Of a DNA stretch of 37,260 nt, positions 1 through 6,877 are shown in pieces. Position 1 is the first letter of the stretch. Every line of letters begins with the position of its first letter. Made by a program: the position numbers and the translations under genes. A model generated the notes under the pieces. The model was not told where the DNA came from. It did no database searches and saw only the letters and a program-made list of their open reading frames with translations. Source of the stretch: an uncultured Acidimicrobiaceae bacterium (GTDB lineage Bacteria > Actinomycetota > Acidimicrobiia > Spongiisociales > UBA5794); the NCBI GenBank assembly GCA_947259365.1, contig CAMYMC010000049.1, positions 1 through 37,260 on the forward strand. Reading direction: 5' to 3'.

Positions 1-91
1 TGAGCCAGACCGAACCCCGGGAACTGACCAACCGTAGAACCCGGCAGAGGGTGACCGCCATCGTCCACGATCAGCGCACCCCCACATCCTC

Positions 92-120
92 CCTGCCGGA
101 TCGAGTGCGATCCCGGCAGG
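92..120. terminator. Stem-loop, probable terminator of an upstream gene
   Basis: An 11-bp arm (92-102) pairs with 109-120 across a 6-nt loop, with one bulged C. No T-run follows, so Rho-independent action is uncertain. It lies just before the promoter region of the DUF4242 gene and probably ends transcription entering from the left edge. Confidence 0.45.
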
Positions 121-175
121 ACTGTCGTGGGCTCCGGCCGCTAGGGTGTCGCCACCGTCACCCTAGGGAGAAGTG

Positions 176-427
176 ATGCCGCTCTATATGGACACACACA
201 AGAACGTGGACGGCCTCACCGCAGAGGCGGTGATCGGTGCTCACCAGGCAGACCTGGCCACTCAGGAAAGGTATGGCGTGGACTACAAGCAGTACTGGTA
301 CAACGAAGCCGAGGGTGCCGTCTATTGCCTCGTCGAGGCCCCTAACGCTGAGGCGGCTATTGCTGTGCACCGCGAGGCGCATGGCCTGGTGGCCGACGAC
401 ATCGTCGAGGTTCAAGAGGGCCACTGA
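176..427 (+). CDS. DUF4242 (SCO4226-like, nickel-binding-type) small protein
   Basis: 83-aa protein with the DUF4242 pattern: an N-terminal PLYMDTH motif, a His-containing helix (GAHQADL), a central tyrosine-rich strand with a Cys, then EAPNAE and VHREAHG. The family includes the nickel-binding Streptomyces protein SCO4226; the physiological role is poorly known. The ATG at 176 is preferred over the GTG at 173, because AGGGAG at 165-170 is correctly spaced only from the ATG. It is transcribed alone and converges with the next gene. The N-terminal domain of the cyclase gene at 25121 is a paralogue, so the window holds a stand-alone and a fused copy. Metal binding is inferred from the family, not shown here. 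Confidence 0.85.
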   Translation: MPLYMDTHKNVDGLTAEAVIGAHQADLATQERYGVDYKQYWYNEAEGAVYCLVEAPNAEAAIAVHREAHGLVADDIVEVQEGH

Positions 428-537
428 GAGCCAAACCCGCCGAGACCCCGACGCTACGAGAACAACCCGCAGCACCACCCGAATCATCAATCAGGCACAT
501 CTCGGGCGGGGTGACGAGTGAGGTTGTTCGACTTTGC

Positions 538-1032
538 CTAGCCGCCTCGGTTGGGTTGGCGTCGCCAACCCAGTCCCAGTCCGGCAAGGATGAGCAGCAC
601 ACCGGCGGCGATGATCAGGTTGGGGATCATCATGTTCCTGCCGGCCTCGGTACGAGCTTGATCCCACGCCAAGGCTTCGTCGCGGGGTCCCTCGAACACC
701 AGCACCCTCGTTTCGGCATCGGCGGCGTTCTTCCACGCTTGGGCTTCGTCGTGGCTCCCTCGGAACACCTCGATCGGGTCACCGGTCTCTGGAGCGAACG
801 TATAGACCACCGATGTCGACTCATCGATCTCCTCGATCTCGTGAGCGTCCCCCCCGTCGTCGACGATGTCGTAGATCGCCATCGTCCCGTCCTCACGTTC
901 GACGTGCTCGCTGGGTGTGGTTCCGCCGTAGGTCTCCTCTATCGCCCGGGCAACAGACCCCCCCAGTAGGACCACCGCGCCGGCCGCGACCACCAGAACT
1001 CGTTTTGGCCAGGAAATCATCGAATGGGCCAT
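538..1032 (-). CDS. Two-TM membrane protein with extracytoplasmic domain, unknown function
   Basis: 164 aa. A hydrophobic segment at about residues 10-27 (signal anchor, followed by an ARA sequence that could be cleaved) is followed by an acidic soluble region of about 105 residues and a second TM at about 138-156 ending in basic residues. This gives a short cytoplasmic N-terminus, an outside domain and a cytoplasmic tail. I do not recognise the domain; it has repeated AWKNA/AWDQA-type segments after VFRGS and VFEGP, which suggests a short internal duplication. The start is ATG at 1032, preceded by a GGAGGAGGGAAG ribosome-binding site; an upstream extension to 1140 is open but lacks such a site. 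It diverges from the antitoxin gene across a region with two inverted repeats. Confidence 0.65.
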   Translation of the reverse strand: MAHSMISWPKRVLVVAAGAVVLLGGSVARAIEETYGGTTPSEHVEREDGTMAIYDIVDDGGDAHEIEEIDESTSVVYTFAPETGDPIEVFRGSHDEAQAWKNAADAETRVLVFEGPRDEALAWDQARTEAGRNMMIPNLIIAAGVLLILAGLGLGWRRQPNRGG

Positions 1033-1140
1033 GCTTCCCTCCTCCGGTGTAGCCACTACAGGATGATGGGCGTCAGCGACGAACGACATGGGGGATACCC
1101 CCCAAGGCGGAAGACAGCGAGCCAGCACCGGCAACCGCAC

Positions 1141-1154
1141 AGATCACCTGATCT
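1141..1154. promoter_or_regulatory. Inverted repeat AGATCA-CC-TGATCT
   Basis: A perfect 6-bp inverted repeat with a 2-bp spacer lies between the divergent genes at 1032 (-) and 1317 (+). Possible operator, for example for the MerR-like antitoxin; no binding evidence. Confidence 0.3.
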
Positions 1155-1192
1155 CGATCGATAACGAGCATCTCGCCCGGTGCGATAGACCG

Positions 1193-1205
1193 GCACTTCT
1201 AGTGC
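1193..1205. promoter_or_regulatory. Inverted repeat GCACT-TCT-AGTGC
   Basis: A perfect 5-bp inverted repeat with a 3-bp spacer, about 110 bp upstream of the antitoxin start. Toxin-antitoxin operons are usually autoregulated, so this and the repeat at 1141-1154 are candidate operators. Confidence 0.3.
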
Positions 1206-1316
1206 GGTGCTCCAAGGGGGTTCCGCCACGATCCGTGGTCGGCTCCGACAACAGGAATGCGCCCTCCTGTCAGAGACCCGCAGTACGCTGAGATAGTTGC
1301 GGTGGATGGAGCCGAG

Positions 1317-1949
1317 GTGAGTCACTCCAACGACAAGACGACGGTGCCAGACAAGCGGGCAGCGGAGATAGCAGCGATCACCCGCCAGCGGCTCCGCTAC
1401 TGGGAGAAGACCGATCTCATCAAGCCCGACGTCGAGCGGAAGATCAGTCCGCGCAATGTGGTGCGGCTGTACTCGCTGCCTCGCGTCGTGGAGCTCGTGG
1501 TGGCATCTGAGCTGCGCCAGCAAGGTGTATCCCTTCAGCACATCCGGAGGATCATCGAGCACCTCCGGCGACAGGGCTACGAGGCTCCCCTGCGACAGGT
1601 GCGGTTTGCGCTGTCAGGCGACCGAGTGGTGTTTCAGCATGCCGACGGATCGTGGGAGGACTCGCGGCGCCCGTTCCAGGGTGTGATGTGGCAGGTCATC
1701 GACCTCGAGGAGATCCGAGCACGAGTCCAAGGGCGTCTGAGGCGGAGCAGCGCAGACGCCGGCGTCATCGAGAAGCGCCGCAAGGTCCAGGCCTCCAAAC
1801 CGGTCTTTCGCGGGACTCGTGTGCCCGTAGAGGCTGTCGAGCGCTATCTGAGGGCTGGGAAGAGCACTCAGGAGATCCTGGAGGCCTTTCCAAGCTTGAC
1901 CGAGGAAGACATCAAGGCGGCCGAGGCGAGCTCGTCAGCGGTTGCTTAG
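1317..1949 (+). CDS. MerR-type HTH / DUF433 antitoxin
   Basis: About 210 aa. The N-terminus carries a MerR-like winged helix (AAEIAAITRQRLRYWEKTDLI), a middle region follows, and the C-terminal ~55 residues are a DUF433 domain (FRGTRVPVEAVERYLRAGKS then EEDIKAA). DUF433 proteins are antitoxins of VapBC-like pairs whose toxin is a DUF5615 PIN-like protein, and exactly such a gene follows with zero spacing. GTG at 1317 is chosen because GGAG lies 5 nt upstream and the HTH begins shortly after; ATG 1257 and GTG 1302 are in-frame alternatives. The protein probably neutralises the toxin and represses its own promoter through the HTH. The function is inferred from family and context. Confidence 0.8.
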   Translation: MSHSNDKTTVPDKRAAEIAAITRQRLRYWEKTDLIKPDVERKISPRNVVRLYSLPRVVELVVASELRQQGVSLQHIRRIIEHLRRQGYEAPLRQVRFALSGDRVVFQHADGSWEDSRRPFQGVMWQVIDLEEIRARVQGRLRRSSADAGVIEKRRKVQASKPVFRGTRVPVEAVERYLRAGKSTQEILEAFPSLTEEDIKAAEASSSAVA

Positions 1950-2315
1950 ATGCGCTTCGTGCTCGATGAAGACGTCGACGCCAAGGCCGTCGGTTCGTTC
2001 TTCCGCCGGCGTGGACATGAATGTTGGAGCGTCGTTGACGCGGGCCTGGGTGGTGCCGACGACGACGCTGTCGCGGCTTACGCGGACGACCGCGACGCGG
2101 TTCTGATCACGCACGACGTGGATGCGACACGCCGGCGTCGCAAGTTCACGTTCGGCCGACACGTCTTCCTCAGGTGCCATCAGCTGGAGGCGGTCGAACT
2201 GTTAGGCCTGCATCTCGAAGATCTTGTGAGGGAGGTGCAGCGTCACGAGACCGGCGTCTTCGAGTTGAGGCGGGACGCCATCGTGTATCACCCACCCCGC
2301 TATGAGATCGATTGA
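1950..2315 (+). CDS. DUF5615 PIN-like toxin
   Basis: 121 aa, PIN-like fold of the DUF5615 family: an N-terminal strand with acidic residues (FVLDEDVD, Asp6/Glu7/Asp8), and ALITHD-type core motif VLITHDVDA with Asp56. PIN-domain toxins are Mg-dependent RNases. Its ATG directly follows the TAG of the antitoxin gene, so the two are translated together. The length fits the family and no frameshift is visible, so the toxin is probably intact. It sits directly beside a tRNA-Arg remnant and att-like repeat, a common place for addiction modules carried by integrated elements. Confidence 0.8.
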   Translation: MRFVLDEDVDAKAVGSFFRRRGHECWSVVDAGLGGADDDAVAAYADDRDAVLITHDVDATRRRRKFTFGRHVFLRCHQLEAVELLGLHLEDLVREVQRHETGVFELRRDAIVYHPPRYEID

Positions 2316-2352
2316 GGGCTCTCGGCAGCCAAACGGATGGGCCAGCGTTCGG

Positions 2353-2373
2353 TTTGGTCCGCATTTGGTCCGC
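2353..2373. repeat. Tandem 11-bp repeat with core TTTGGTCCGC
   Basis: TTTGGTCCGC occurs at 2353-2362 and again at 2364-2373, an 11-bp period, about 80 bp upstream of the tRNA-Arg-like sequence. Short directly repeated elements next to a tRNA 3' end can be integrase arm-type sites; that role is a guess. Confidence 0.4.
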
Positions 2374-2450
2374 GAGAGGATAGAAATAGCCGCGAAACGA
2401 CGCGAACCATTGAGCGACAAAAGCCCAGGTCAGAGACCACTTCTAGCCCT

Positions 2451-2525
2451 TCGCCCAGGTAGCACAACACCCCTGATTCTGACTACGGATCAGAAGGTTG
2501 GGGGTTCGAGTCCCTCCGGGCGTGC
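2451..2525 (+). pseudogene. Degenerate tRNA-Arg(ACG)-like sequence
   Basis: The 3' part folds as a tRNA. Anticodon stem TCTGA (2478-2482) pairs with TCAGA (2490-2494) around a 7-nt loop CTACGGA with anticodon ACG (2485-2487). A 5-nt variable loop follows, then a T-arm with stem 2500-2504/2512-2516 and loop TTCGAGT, and an acceptor strand at 2517-2523. The 5' part is poor: TCGCCCA (2451-2457) pairs at only 5 of 7 acceptor positions, GTAGCACAAC resembles a D-arm start, but no D-stem closes. I read it as a tRNA-Arg whose 5' half is decayed, or was replaced by recombination; a divergent functional tRNA is less likely. No CCA is encoded. Confidence 0.55.
2503..2525. repeat. Att-like direct repeat, copy 1 (tRNA-Arg 3' end)
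   Basis: A 23-bp sequence, GGTTCGAG through GGGCGTGC, is identical to 4368-4390. It is the T-arm and acceptor end of the tRNA-Arg-like sequence. Identical tRNA 3' ends in direct orientation are the usual mark of attL/attR. Confidence 0.6.
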
Positions 2526-2526
2526 T

Positions 2527-2553
2527 GAGACCCGTTGCGTCGCAACGGGTCTC
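2527..2553. terminator. 12-bp perfect stem-loop after the tRNA-like sequence
   Basis: GAGACCCGTTGC (2527-2538) pairs perfectly with 2542-2553 across a 3-nt loop. It starts 2 nt after the tRNA 3' end and is probably the tRNA terminator, though no T-run follows. It also lies beyond the stop of the convergent gene ending at 2617. Confidence 0.55.
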
Positions 2554-2616
2554 GCCGAGTTGGCGTTGCCACCGGGTCGCATAGGCAGACCGACTGCGAC
2601 CAATCAACCGAGGGGG

Positions 2617-2994
2617 CTAAGTCAGCCTGCTGAATCCTGCCGCTGCCTCGTTGAATCGAACAGGAGCACCCATCCCCATTTGGCTGATGAGCGTGGCGAC
2701 TTCACTGCTGGGCGTCCCGTAGATCTCGACCTTGACGGTGCGCTCTAGGAACTCATATGCCGCCTTGATCTTCTCGCGTGCGAGATCGAGATGGAGCAGC
2801 AGCGACTCCTCGTCCGGATGGATCTGGATGACAGTCATTTGGAGTTCGGCCTCGTCGATGTCGATCTCAAAGTGCTTCAAACGTGGGTGGTTCTGTGCGA
2901 GGTGGTCGGTCAAGTCTTTCGCCGCTGACTTGGCGACGTCGACCATGCCCGGCTTGATCGCGTGTATGCCGACGTAGATCAGCGCATCTCCCAT
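2617..2994 (-). CDS. ABM-like dimeric alpha/beta-barrel protein
   Basis: 125 aa, with the strand-helix-strand layout of the antibiotic-biosynthesis-monooxygenase-like ferredoxin fold: a first strand DALIYVGIHAI, a helix ending in NHPRLKHFEIDIDEA, then MTVIQIHPDEESLLLHLD. Family members act as dimers, as small oxygenases or ligand-binding proteins; the substrate cannot be told here. ATG 2994 is chosen because GGAGGGAGG precedes it; the longer open frame to 3171 overlaps the tetR gene antisense. It follows tetR in the same direction 61 bp downstream, with its own TTTAC-N5-GTAAA operator at 3022-3036, so it is probably repressed by that TetR. Confidence 0.7.
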   Translation of the reverse strand: MGDALIYVGIHAIKPGMVDVAKSAAKDLTDHLAQNHPRLKHFEIDIDEAELQMTVIQIHPDEESLLLHLDLAREKIKAAYEFLERTVKVEIYGTPSSEVATLISQMGMGAPVRFNEAAAGFSRLT

Positions 2995-3021
2995 GCGACC
3001 TCCCTCCGGCTGGCGACGTAC

Positions 3022-3036
3022 TTTACTAAGTGTAAA
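3022..3036. promoter_or_regulatory. TetR operator 1, TTTAC-N5-GTAAA
   Basis: TTTAC (3022-3026), TAAGT, GTAAA (3032-3036): a perfect inverted repeat 28 bp before the ABM gene start. The same half-sites and spacing occur at 3709-3723, next to the tetR start, which ties both sites to this TetR. Confidence 0.65.
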
Positions 3037-3055
3037 TCGCTTGCGTCGAGATCTC

Positions 3056-3682
3056 TCAGCCCGCCTCGGCATCGCCAGCCTCGCTACCCAGGAGCAGTCC
3101 GGCCTCGAGCAACCGCCACACGGCGTCGGAGTACTGCTGCTCGCTCCAGCGGAGATGGCGCGTGAGCTCACGCCACGGTCCCGGCATGGTCACCGCGTAG
3201 ATGAGGTCGGCGGCCGCGGCAACCGACCACCCGGCACGGAGTCGTCCCTCACCCGCGATCCGCTCTGTCATGGCCAGCAGCATCGCTTGCCGTCGGTTCA
3301 TTCGGTTACGCCAGCCGGCTGCAAGTGCCTCGTCGTCATACTGGTTCGCCTCGAGAACCTGTGTGAGGCGGTCGATCTTGCCGGTGTACCAACTCATCGT
3401 GTCGACCCAGCGTCGCAGTGACTCCACCCCCGTGGGCGCGCCGAAGACATGAGCTCGCAGCTTGGCTGCGCCGAAGCCCTCGTCGACGTGATCCACAAGG
3501 GCAACAAGGAGACCGGCACGGTCACCGAAGTGGAGGTACACGGCCTGTCGCGAGACACCCGCTGCGTCAGCGACATCGACGAGCCTGAAGCTCGATCCCC
3601 TCTCCTCGAGCAGTTCCCATGCCTTGGAGAGGATCCGTTGCCGGGTTTCCGGGTTGCCGTATGGGGAAGAATCGCTTGACAC
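3056..3682 (-). CDS. TetR/AcrR family transcriptional regulator
   Basis: 208 aa. The N-terminal HTH is at about residues 34-53 (LVDVADAAGVSRQAVYLHFG), followed by an all-helical ligand domain with WYTGKIDRL and PGPWRELTRHL segments. It starts with GTG at 3682. A TAGATT box at 3689-3694 lies 6 nt upstream, so the mRNA may be leaderless. The gene diverges from the SRPBCC gene and precedes the ABM gene. The identical inverted repeats in both flanking promoters suggest it represses itself, the SRPBCC gene and the ABM gene, with a small lipophilic or aromatic ligand as inducer. The ligand is unknown. Confidence 0.9.
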   Translation of the reverse strand: MSSDSSPYGNPETRQRILSKAWELLEERGSSFRLVDVADAAGVSRQAVYLHFGDRAGLLVALVDHVDEGFGAAKLRAHVFGAPTGVESLRRWVDTMSWYTGKIDRLTQVLEANQYDDEALAAGWRNRMNRRQAMLLAMTERIAGEGRLRAGWSVAAAADLIYAVTMPGPWRELTRHLRWSEQQYSDAVWRLLEAGLLLGSEAGDAEAG

Positions 3683-3705
3683 GGCGTCAATCTATCATGC
3701 ACTAT
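3676..3705 (+). promoter_or_regulatory. Promoter of the SRPBCC gene
   Basis: -35 TTGACA (3676-3681), 18-bp spacer, -10-like CACTAT (3700-3705). The operator at 3709-3723 follows at once, where a repressor would block the start of transcription. Confidence 0.45.
3689..3694 (-). promoter_or_regulatory. -10 box TAGATT, leaderless layout (tetR)
   Basis: Six nt before the GTG at 3682, with no ribosome-binding site between. Confidence 0.45.
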
Positions 3706-3708
3706 TGG

Positions 3709-3723
3709 TTTACGTTGTGTAAA
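3709..3723. promoter_or_regulatory. TetR operator 2, TTTAC-N5-GTAAA
   Basis: TTTAC (3709-3713), GTTGT, GTAAA (3719-3723), between tetR and the SRPBCC gene. Same half-sites and spacer length as 3022-3036; the spacer sequence differs, as expected for a true operator. Confidence 0.65.
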
Positions 3724-3749
3724 GCAAGGGACGACGCGAGGAGGACGAG

Positions 3750-4178
3750 ATGCTTAGCGCCAGTCACACAGTCGAGATCGGCCAACCGGCGACCGAGGTA
3801 TTCGACTTTGTTGCCGACCAGTCCAACGAGTCTCGATGGCACACCGACGTGGTCGAAGCGAGTCCCTTCGGCCCGGTGACGCTGGGGGACGAGGTCAGGT
3901 GGCTCGTTCGGTTCATGGGCGAGAACGAATACGTGTGCGACGTGGTCGAGTTCGAGAACCCTTGCCGGATTCGGCTCGTCACGAGGGAGGGCCCACTCAA
4001 GCCGACCCTCACACATGTGTTCGAAGCATCGAACGGCAGAACCCGGTATACACGATCCGTGCAGATACCGACGCAGGGTCTGTTCCGTCTGGTCGGCGTG
4101 CTCATGAGGGTCAGCGGAGCGGCGAAGAGGCGGAACGCCCGGTTCGCAGAGAATCTCAAGAGACTCCTTGAGGAGTGA
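3750..4178 (+). CDS. SRPBCC (START-like) family protein
   Basis: 142 aa. The opening HTVEIGQPATEVFDFVAD and the W-rich W-H-x-D turn are typical of polyketide cyclase/START-like ligand-binding proteins; a long C-terminal helix ends NARFAENLKRLLEE. The ATG has GAGGAGG upstream. It lies under a TetR operator inside the segment bounded by tRNA-Arg 3' ends. The family binds hydrophobic ligands in a helix-grip cavity; no catalytic residues can be named. A truncated paralogue of the last ~40 residues sits at 11119-11256, sharing about 31 of 39 residues with this protein. Confidence 0.8.
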   Translation: MLSASHTVEIGQPATEVFDFVADQSNESRWHTDVVEASPFGPVTLGDEVRWLVRFMGENEYVCDVVEFENPCRIRLVTREGPLKPTLTHVFEASNGRTRYTRSVQIPTQGLFRLVGVLMRVSGAAKRRNARFAENLKRLLEE

Positions 4179-4367
4179 CTGGTCCGTCTCCACGGTTATG
4201 ACGCAAGTCGTCGGCCGCGCTTGCATCTCCCGTCGAATGGCTGCAATGCAACCGAACTGCGACCCAACTCGAGACCTCTGGACGTGATCAACTGGACTGG
4301 ATGACACGGCGGGTCCGCAAACCGCCTACTCAGGGGCACTGGACGGACTGAACGACACCAAATCGCA

Positions 4368-4390
4368 GGTTCGAGTCCCTCCGGGCGTGC
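4368..4390. repeat. Att-like direct repeat, copy 2
   Basis: 23 bp identical to 2503-2525 and in the same orientation, but without the anticodon arm seen upstream of copy 1. The two copies bound 1.84 kb that carries the ABM, tetR and SRPBCC genes. Confidence 0.6.
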
Positions 4391-4417
4391 GAGATCAGTG
4401 AAGCCCCAGACGTTGGA

Positions 4418-4440
4418 GCCTGGGCTTACAGCTCCCAGGC
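4418..4440. terminator. Stem-loop downstream of the 622-aa gene
   Basis: GCCTGGG (4418-4424) pairs with CCCAGGC (4434-4440) over a 9-nt loop. It lies about 100 bp beyond the minus-strand stop at 4541. No T-run is visible. Confidence 0.35.
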
Positions 4441-4540
4441 CCGTGACACTCCCTGGGCGGTGGACGCCCGAGGTTATCTCGCCTGACGAGTGTCACGAAC
4501 GCGGATCGTGGTGCTGCATCGTCGAGCCAGGTCGAGGCGC

Positions 4541-6409
4541 TCAGAGCTCGAGATCGGCGGCGCGATACAGGTCGAGGATCTCAAACCAGTTGAAGATGCC
4601 GACCAGCGTGTCGACATCGACCGGCGCGATGAGCACACCGCTCGGGAAGCCGTCCGGGGTCAGGTCACCCGTCGAGCCGGGACCGAAGCTCCGCACGAAG
4701 GCCTCGTGCATCGTCGGCGGATCGATCACATCCATGACGACGTCGCCGCCGTAGAAGAAATCGATCCGGTCCGTCACCGCATCGACCTGGAACGGCCACA
4801 CGAGGAGGACGTTGCGCTGATCGGCAAACGGAGCCAGCACGTCCGGACCGTAAAGAGGCTCACCCGGCAGCGGGCCGAGGAAGCCTGCCCCCTGCAGCTC
4901 CTCGAGCCAGGCAGAGGCCCGGCGGTCGAAGAGCTCGGGGTCCTCCGCCGCCTCGCGGATCTGGTCACCCACTTCTTCGAGCACTGCTTCGTCGAGAGTG
5001 GACGTGAAGGTGAGCATCCAGCGCCACACCGTTCCCATCGGGCTGACGAACCACCGACCGTCTTGCTCGACCATCGCGAAGTGGGCCGTGACGTCCTCGG
5101 ACTCCTCGAGCTCCTCGGCTTGGGTGACCCAGCGCTCGATGAGGGGTCCCATGATCGGCATGTCGTAGAGCAGCTCCTCCTGGCCTTCGGGAAGGGCGAT
5201 CGATCCGTCTCCGGGGTCTTCGAACAAGGAGCCGAAGTCGACGCACGAACGTCCGTCGAACTGGCTCGTGTCGATTTCCTCGCCGAAGAGCGGAGCGAGC
5301 CCCTCGACCATTTCGGCGGGGAGCGACACGCGCACGCAATCGCCGTCCCGTTCGAACGAGAGGATCCCGACTTCCGGCGCGTCGAGCCGTGCGCTGAAGC
5401 GGGGAATGTCTTCCACCCACGCCACTGTGCCGTCATCGAGCGAGCCCGACCCCACCACGATCTCGTGGATCGAGTACGAGAACCCGGAGTCGTCCATCGC
5501 AGCGCGCGCCTCTGCGATCGCGTTGTCCCAATCGTCCATGAACAGCGCGGCGTACCGGCGGAAAGCTGCGGTCTCACCGGGAGCGAGCACGTCGACCAGA
5601 CCGCGAAGGTCGAGGTCCGCTACGGCACGGACCGCCTCCTCCAGTGCCGCCGCCGGGTTGTCGGCCCCGGCGGGCTCGGCGAAGACCTGCGTGGTCGGGA
5701 ACGCCACACCCGCTTCGCGCCGTGCCGCCTCGGCGATCGTGTGGCTGAGGCTCACGTACCACGTCCCGTTCTCCTTCACCACGGCGAGCCCGAAGTCGTC
5801 TTCGATCTCCGTGGCCTGCGGCCCGCGGTCGATCTCTTCATCCCAGTTCTCGGGGAGATAGCGCTCCAGGAGGGGCCCGATGGGTAGCTCTTCTGGGATG
5901 ACGCTGGCCCTGCTGAAGCCGTTGAGGTCGACCCAGACCAGGTCGTCGGCGAGCTCCTCGGTCGTGTACGTGAGGTCGGAGAAGTCGAGGTCGACGCCAC
6001 CGACCGACTCCCGGTCGAGGCCGGCTACGAGGCCGAGACGCTCCGCTTCGGAGACGAGGTCGAGGAGGGGCTCGATAACGAAATCGTGCTCGCTCGGCGC
6101 CACGCTGGCAGCCGTTCCCAGCAGATCCTCCCGCTCCAGCGACTCGAACAGCTCGAGGACGACGCCGCCGGGTGAGGTCTGGCGGAAGAAGAGCAGATAC
6201 CCGGCGAAAACTGTTGCAGCAACGAGCGCGACGATGCCGGCGATGAGAGCGATGCGCTTGCCCGACCCCCCGCCGTCGGTGCCTCTCGCGTCCACGCCTT
6301 CCGAGCCGAGTGCGGGGTCAGAGGTCGGAGGGACGGCGGTACCGGCGACGAGGGCTTCGTCGGCGACCGCGTCATCGCCCCGATTCGGTGGGAGCCGTGG
6401 ATCCACCAT
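4541..6409 (-). CDS. Membrane-anchored extracytoplasmic protein, unknown function
   Basis: 622 aa. A polar, Gly/Asp-rich N-terminus is followed by one TM helix at about residues 52-75 (IALIAGIVALVAATVFAG). The remaining ~545 residues are acidic, presumably outside, and contain two similar parts: both have a V(K/E)xxGxW(Y/F)VS motif (VVKENGTWYVS and MVEQDGRWFVS), each after an acidic segment, which suggests tandem NTF2- or lumazine-like modules. I do not recognise a named family. ATG 6409 lies inside the 3' end of the 4-TM gene (38-nt overlap) with GGGGAGG upstream, so translation is probably coupled. It may be a surface sensor or a lipid/cell-wall factor; this is a guess. Confidence 0.75.
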   Translation of the reverse strand: MVDPRLPPNRGDDAVADEALVAGTAVPPTSDPALGSEGVDARGTDGGGSGKRIALIAGIVALVAATVFAGYLLFFRQTSPGGVVLELFESLEREDLLGTAASVAPSEHDFVIEPLLDLVSEAERLGLVAGLDRESVGGVDLDFSDLTYTTEELADDLVWVDLNGFSRASVIPEELPIGPLLERYLPENWDEEIDRGPQATEIEDDFGLAVVKENGTWYVSLSHTIAEAARREAGVAFPTTQVFAEPAGADNPAAALEEAVRAVADLDLRGLVDVLAPGETAAFRRYAALFMDDWDNAIAEARAAMDDSGFSYSIHEIVVGSGSLDDGTVAWVEDIPRFSARLDAPEVGILSFERDGDCVRVSLPAEMVEGLAPLFGEEIDTSQFDGRSCVDFGSLFEDPGDGSIALPEGQEELLYDMPIMGPLIERWVTQAEELEESEDVTAHFAMVEQDGRWFVSPMGTVWRWMLTFTSTLDEAVLEEVGDQIREAAEDPELFDRRASAWLEELQGAGFLGPLPGEPLYGPDVLAPFADQRNVLLVWPFQVDAVTDRIDFFYGGDVVMDVIDPPTMHEAFVRSFGPGSTGDLTPDGFPSGVLIAPVDVDTLVGIFNWFEILDLYRAADLEL

Positions 6410-6863
6410 CGGCCGTGCCTCCCCGGTCGGGCTCGTTCACGGGGTGCGGGCGTCGCCGACGCATTCTCCACAGCCCCGCGGCGACTACGGCCAACCCTAC
6501 CAACGCGAGCATCTCGCCGGGTTCGCGAAGCTCGTCGAGGCCGAGCCCCACAGAAGCAGGTAGGCCTGCGATGAGGGCGACGAGGAGCACGGTGATGACG
6601 AGTGCGCGGTCCCATCGCATCGTGAACGCGACCCAGGCCGCGGCGCCGAGCAGAGGGACGAGCGGCACGGTCCAGCCCCACAGGTCACCGAGCACGACGG
6701 GATCGAGGTCGAGGCGGTCGAGCGCCACTGAGAGGTCGAATGCGTTTCGGGAACGCTCGCCGCTGCTGTGCCAGGGCAGCCAGAGCGCGGCCACCATCAT
6801 CAGCGCTCCTGCAAAGGCTGCCGCCTCGGCGTCACGACGCATCGGCCGCACGGCGATGTCCAT
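6372..6863 (-). CDS. Four-TM integral membrane protein
   Basis: 163 aa with four hydrophobic segments at about 15-31, 63-80, 86-103 and 118-134, and an Arg-rich cytoplasmic C-terminus after the last. The first TM ends in LWLPWHSSG. This resembles small actinobacterial membrane proteins of unknown role; no catalytic motif is visible. It overlaps the start of the 622-aa gene by 38 nt, so the two form an operon and may form a complex. Upstream lies a CATACT -10-like box 8 nt from the ATG and an inverted repeat at 6878-6894. Confidence 0.7.
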   Translation of the reverse strand: MDIAVRPMRRDAEAAAFAGALMMVAALWLPWHSSGERSRNAFDLSVALDRLDLDPVVLGDLWGWTVPLVPLLGAAAWVAFTMRWDRALVITVLLVALIAGLPASVGLGLDELREPGEMLALVGLAVVAAGLWRMRRRRPHPVNEPDRGGTADGGSTAPTESGR

Positions 6864-6877
6864 GCCCGGGGAGTATG

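Larger units (their letters stand above)
4179..4540. other. Gene-free stretch with att-like repeat and hairpin
   Basis: No convincing ORF. It holds the second copy of the tRNA-Arg 3' end (4368-4390), a hairpin (4418-4440), and an imperfect direct repeat (ACTGGACTGGATGACAC near 4294 and a similar sequence near 4338). Confidence 0.6.

Noticed and set aside
4490..5887. Long plus-strand open frame of 465 codons
   Set aside because: Antisense to the 622-aa gene; its composition (His/Arg/Glu-rich, no domain) is typical of a GC-rich shadow frame.
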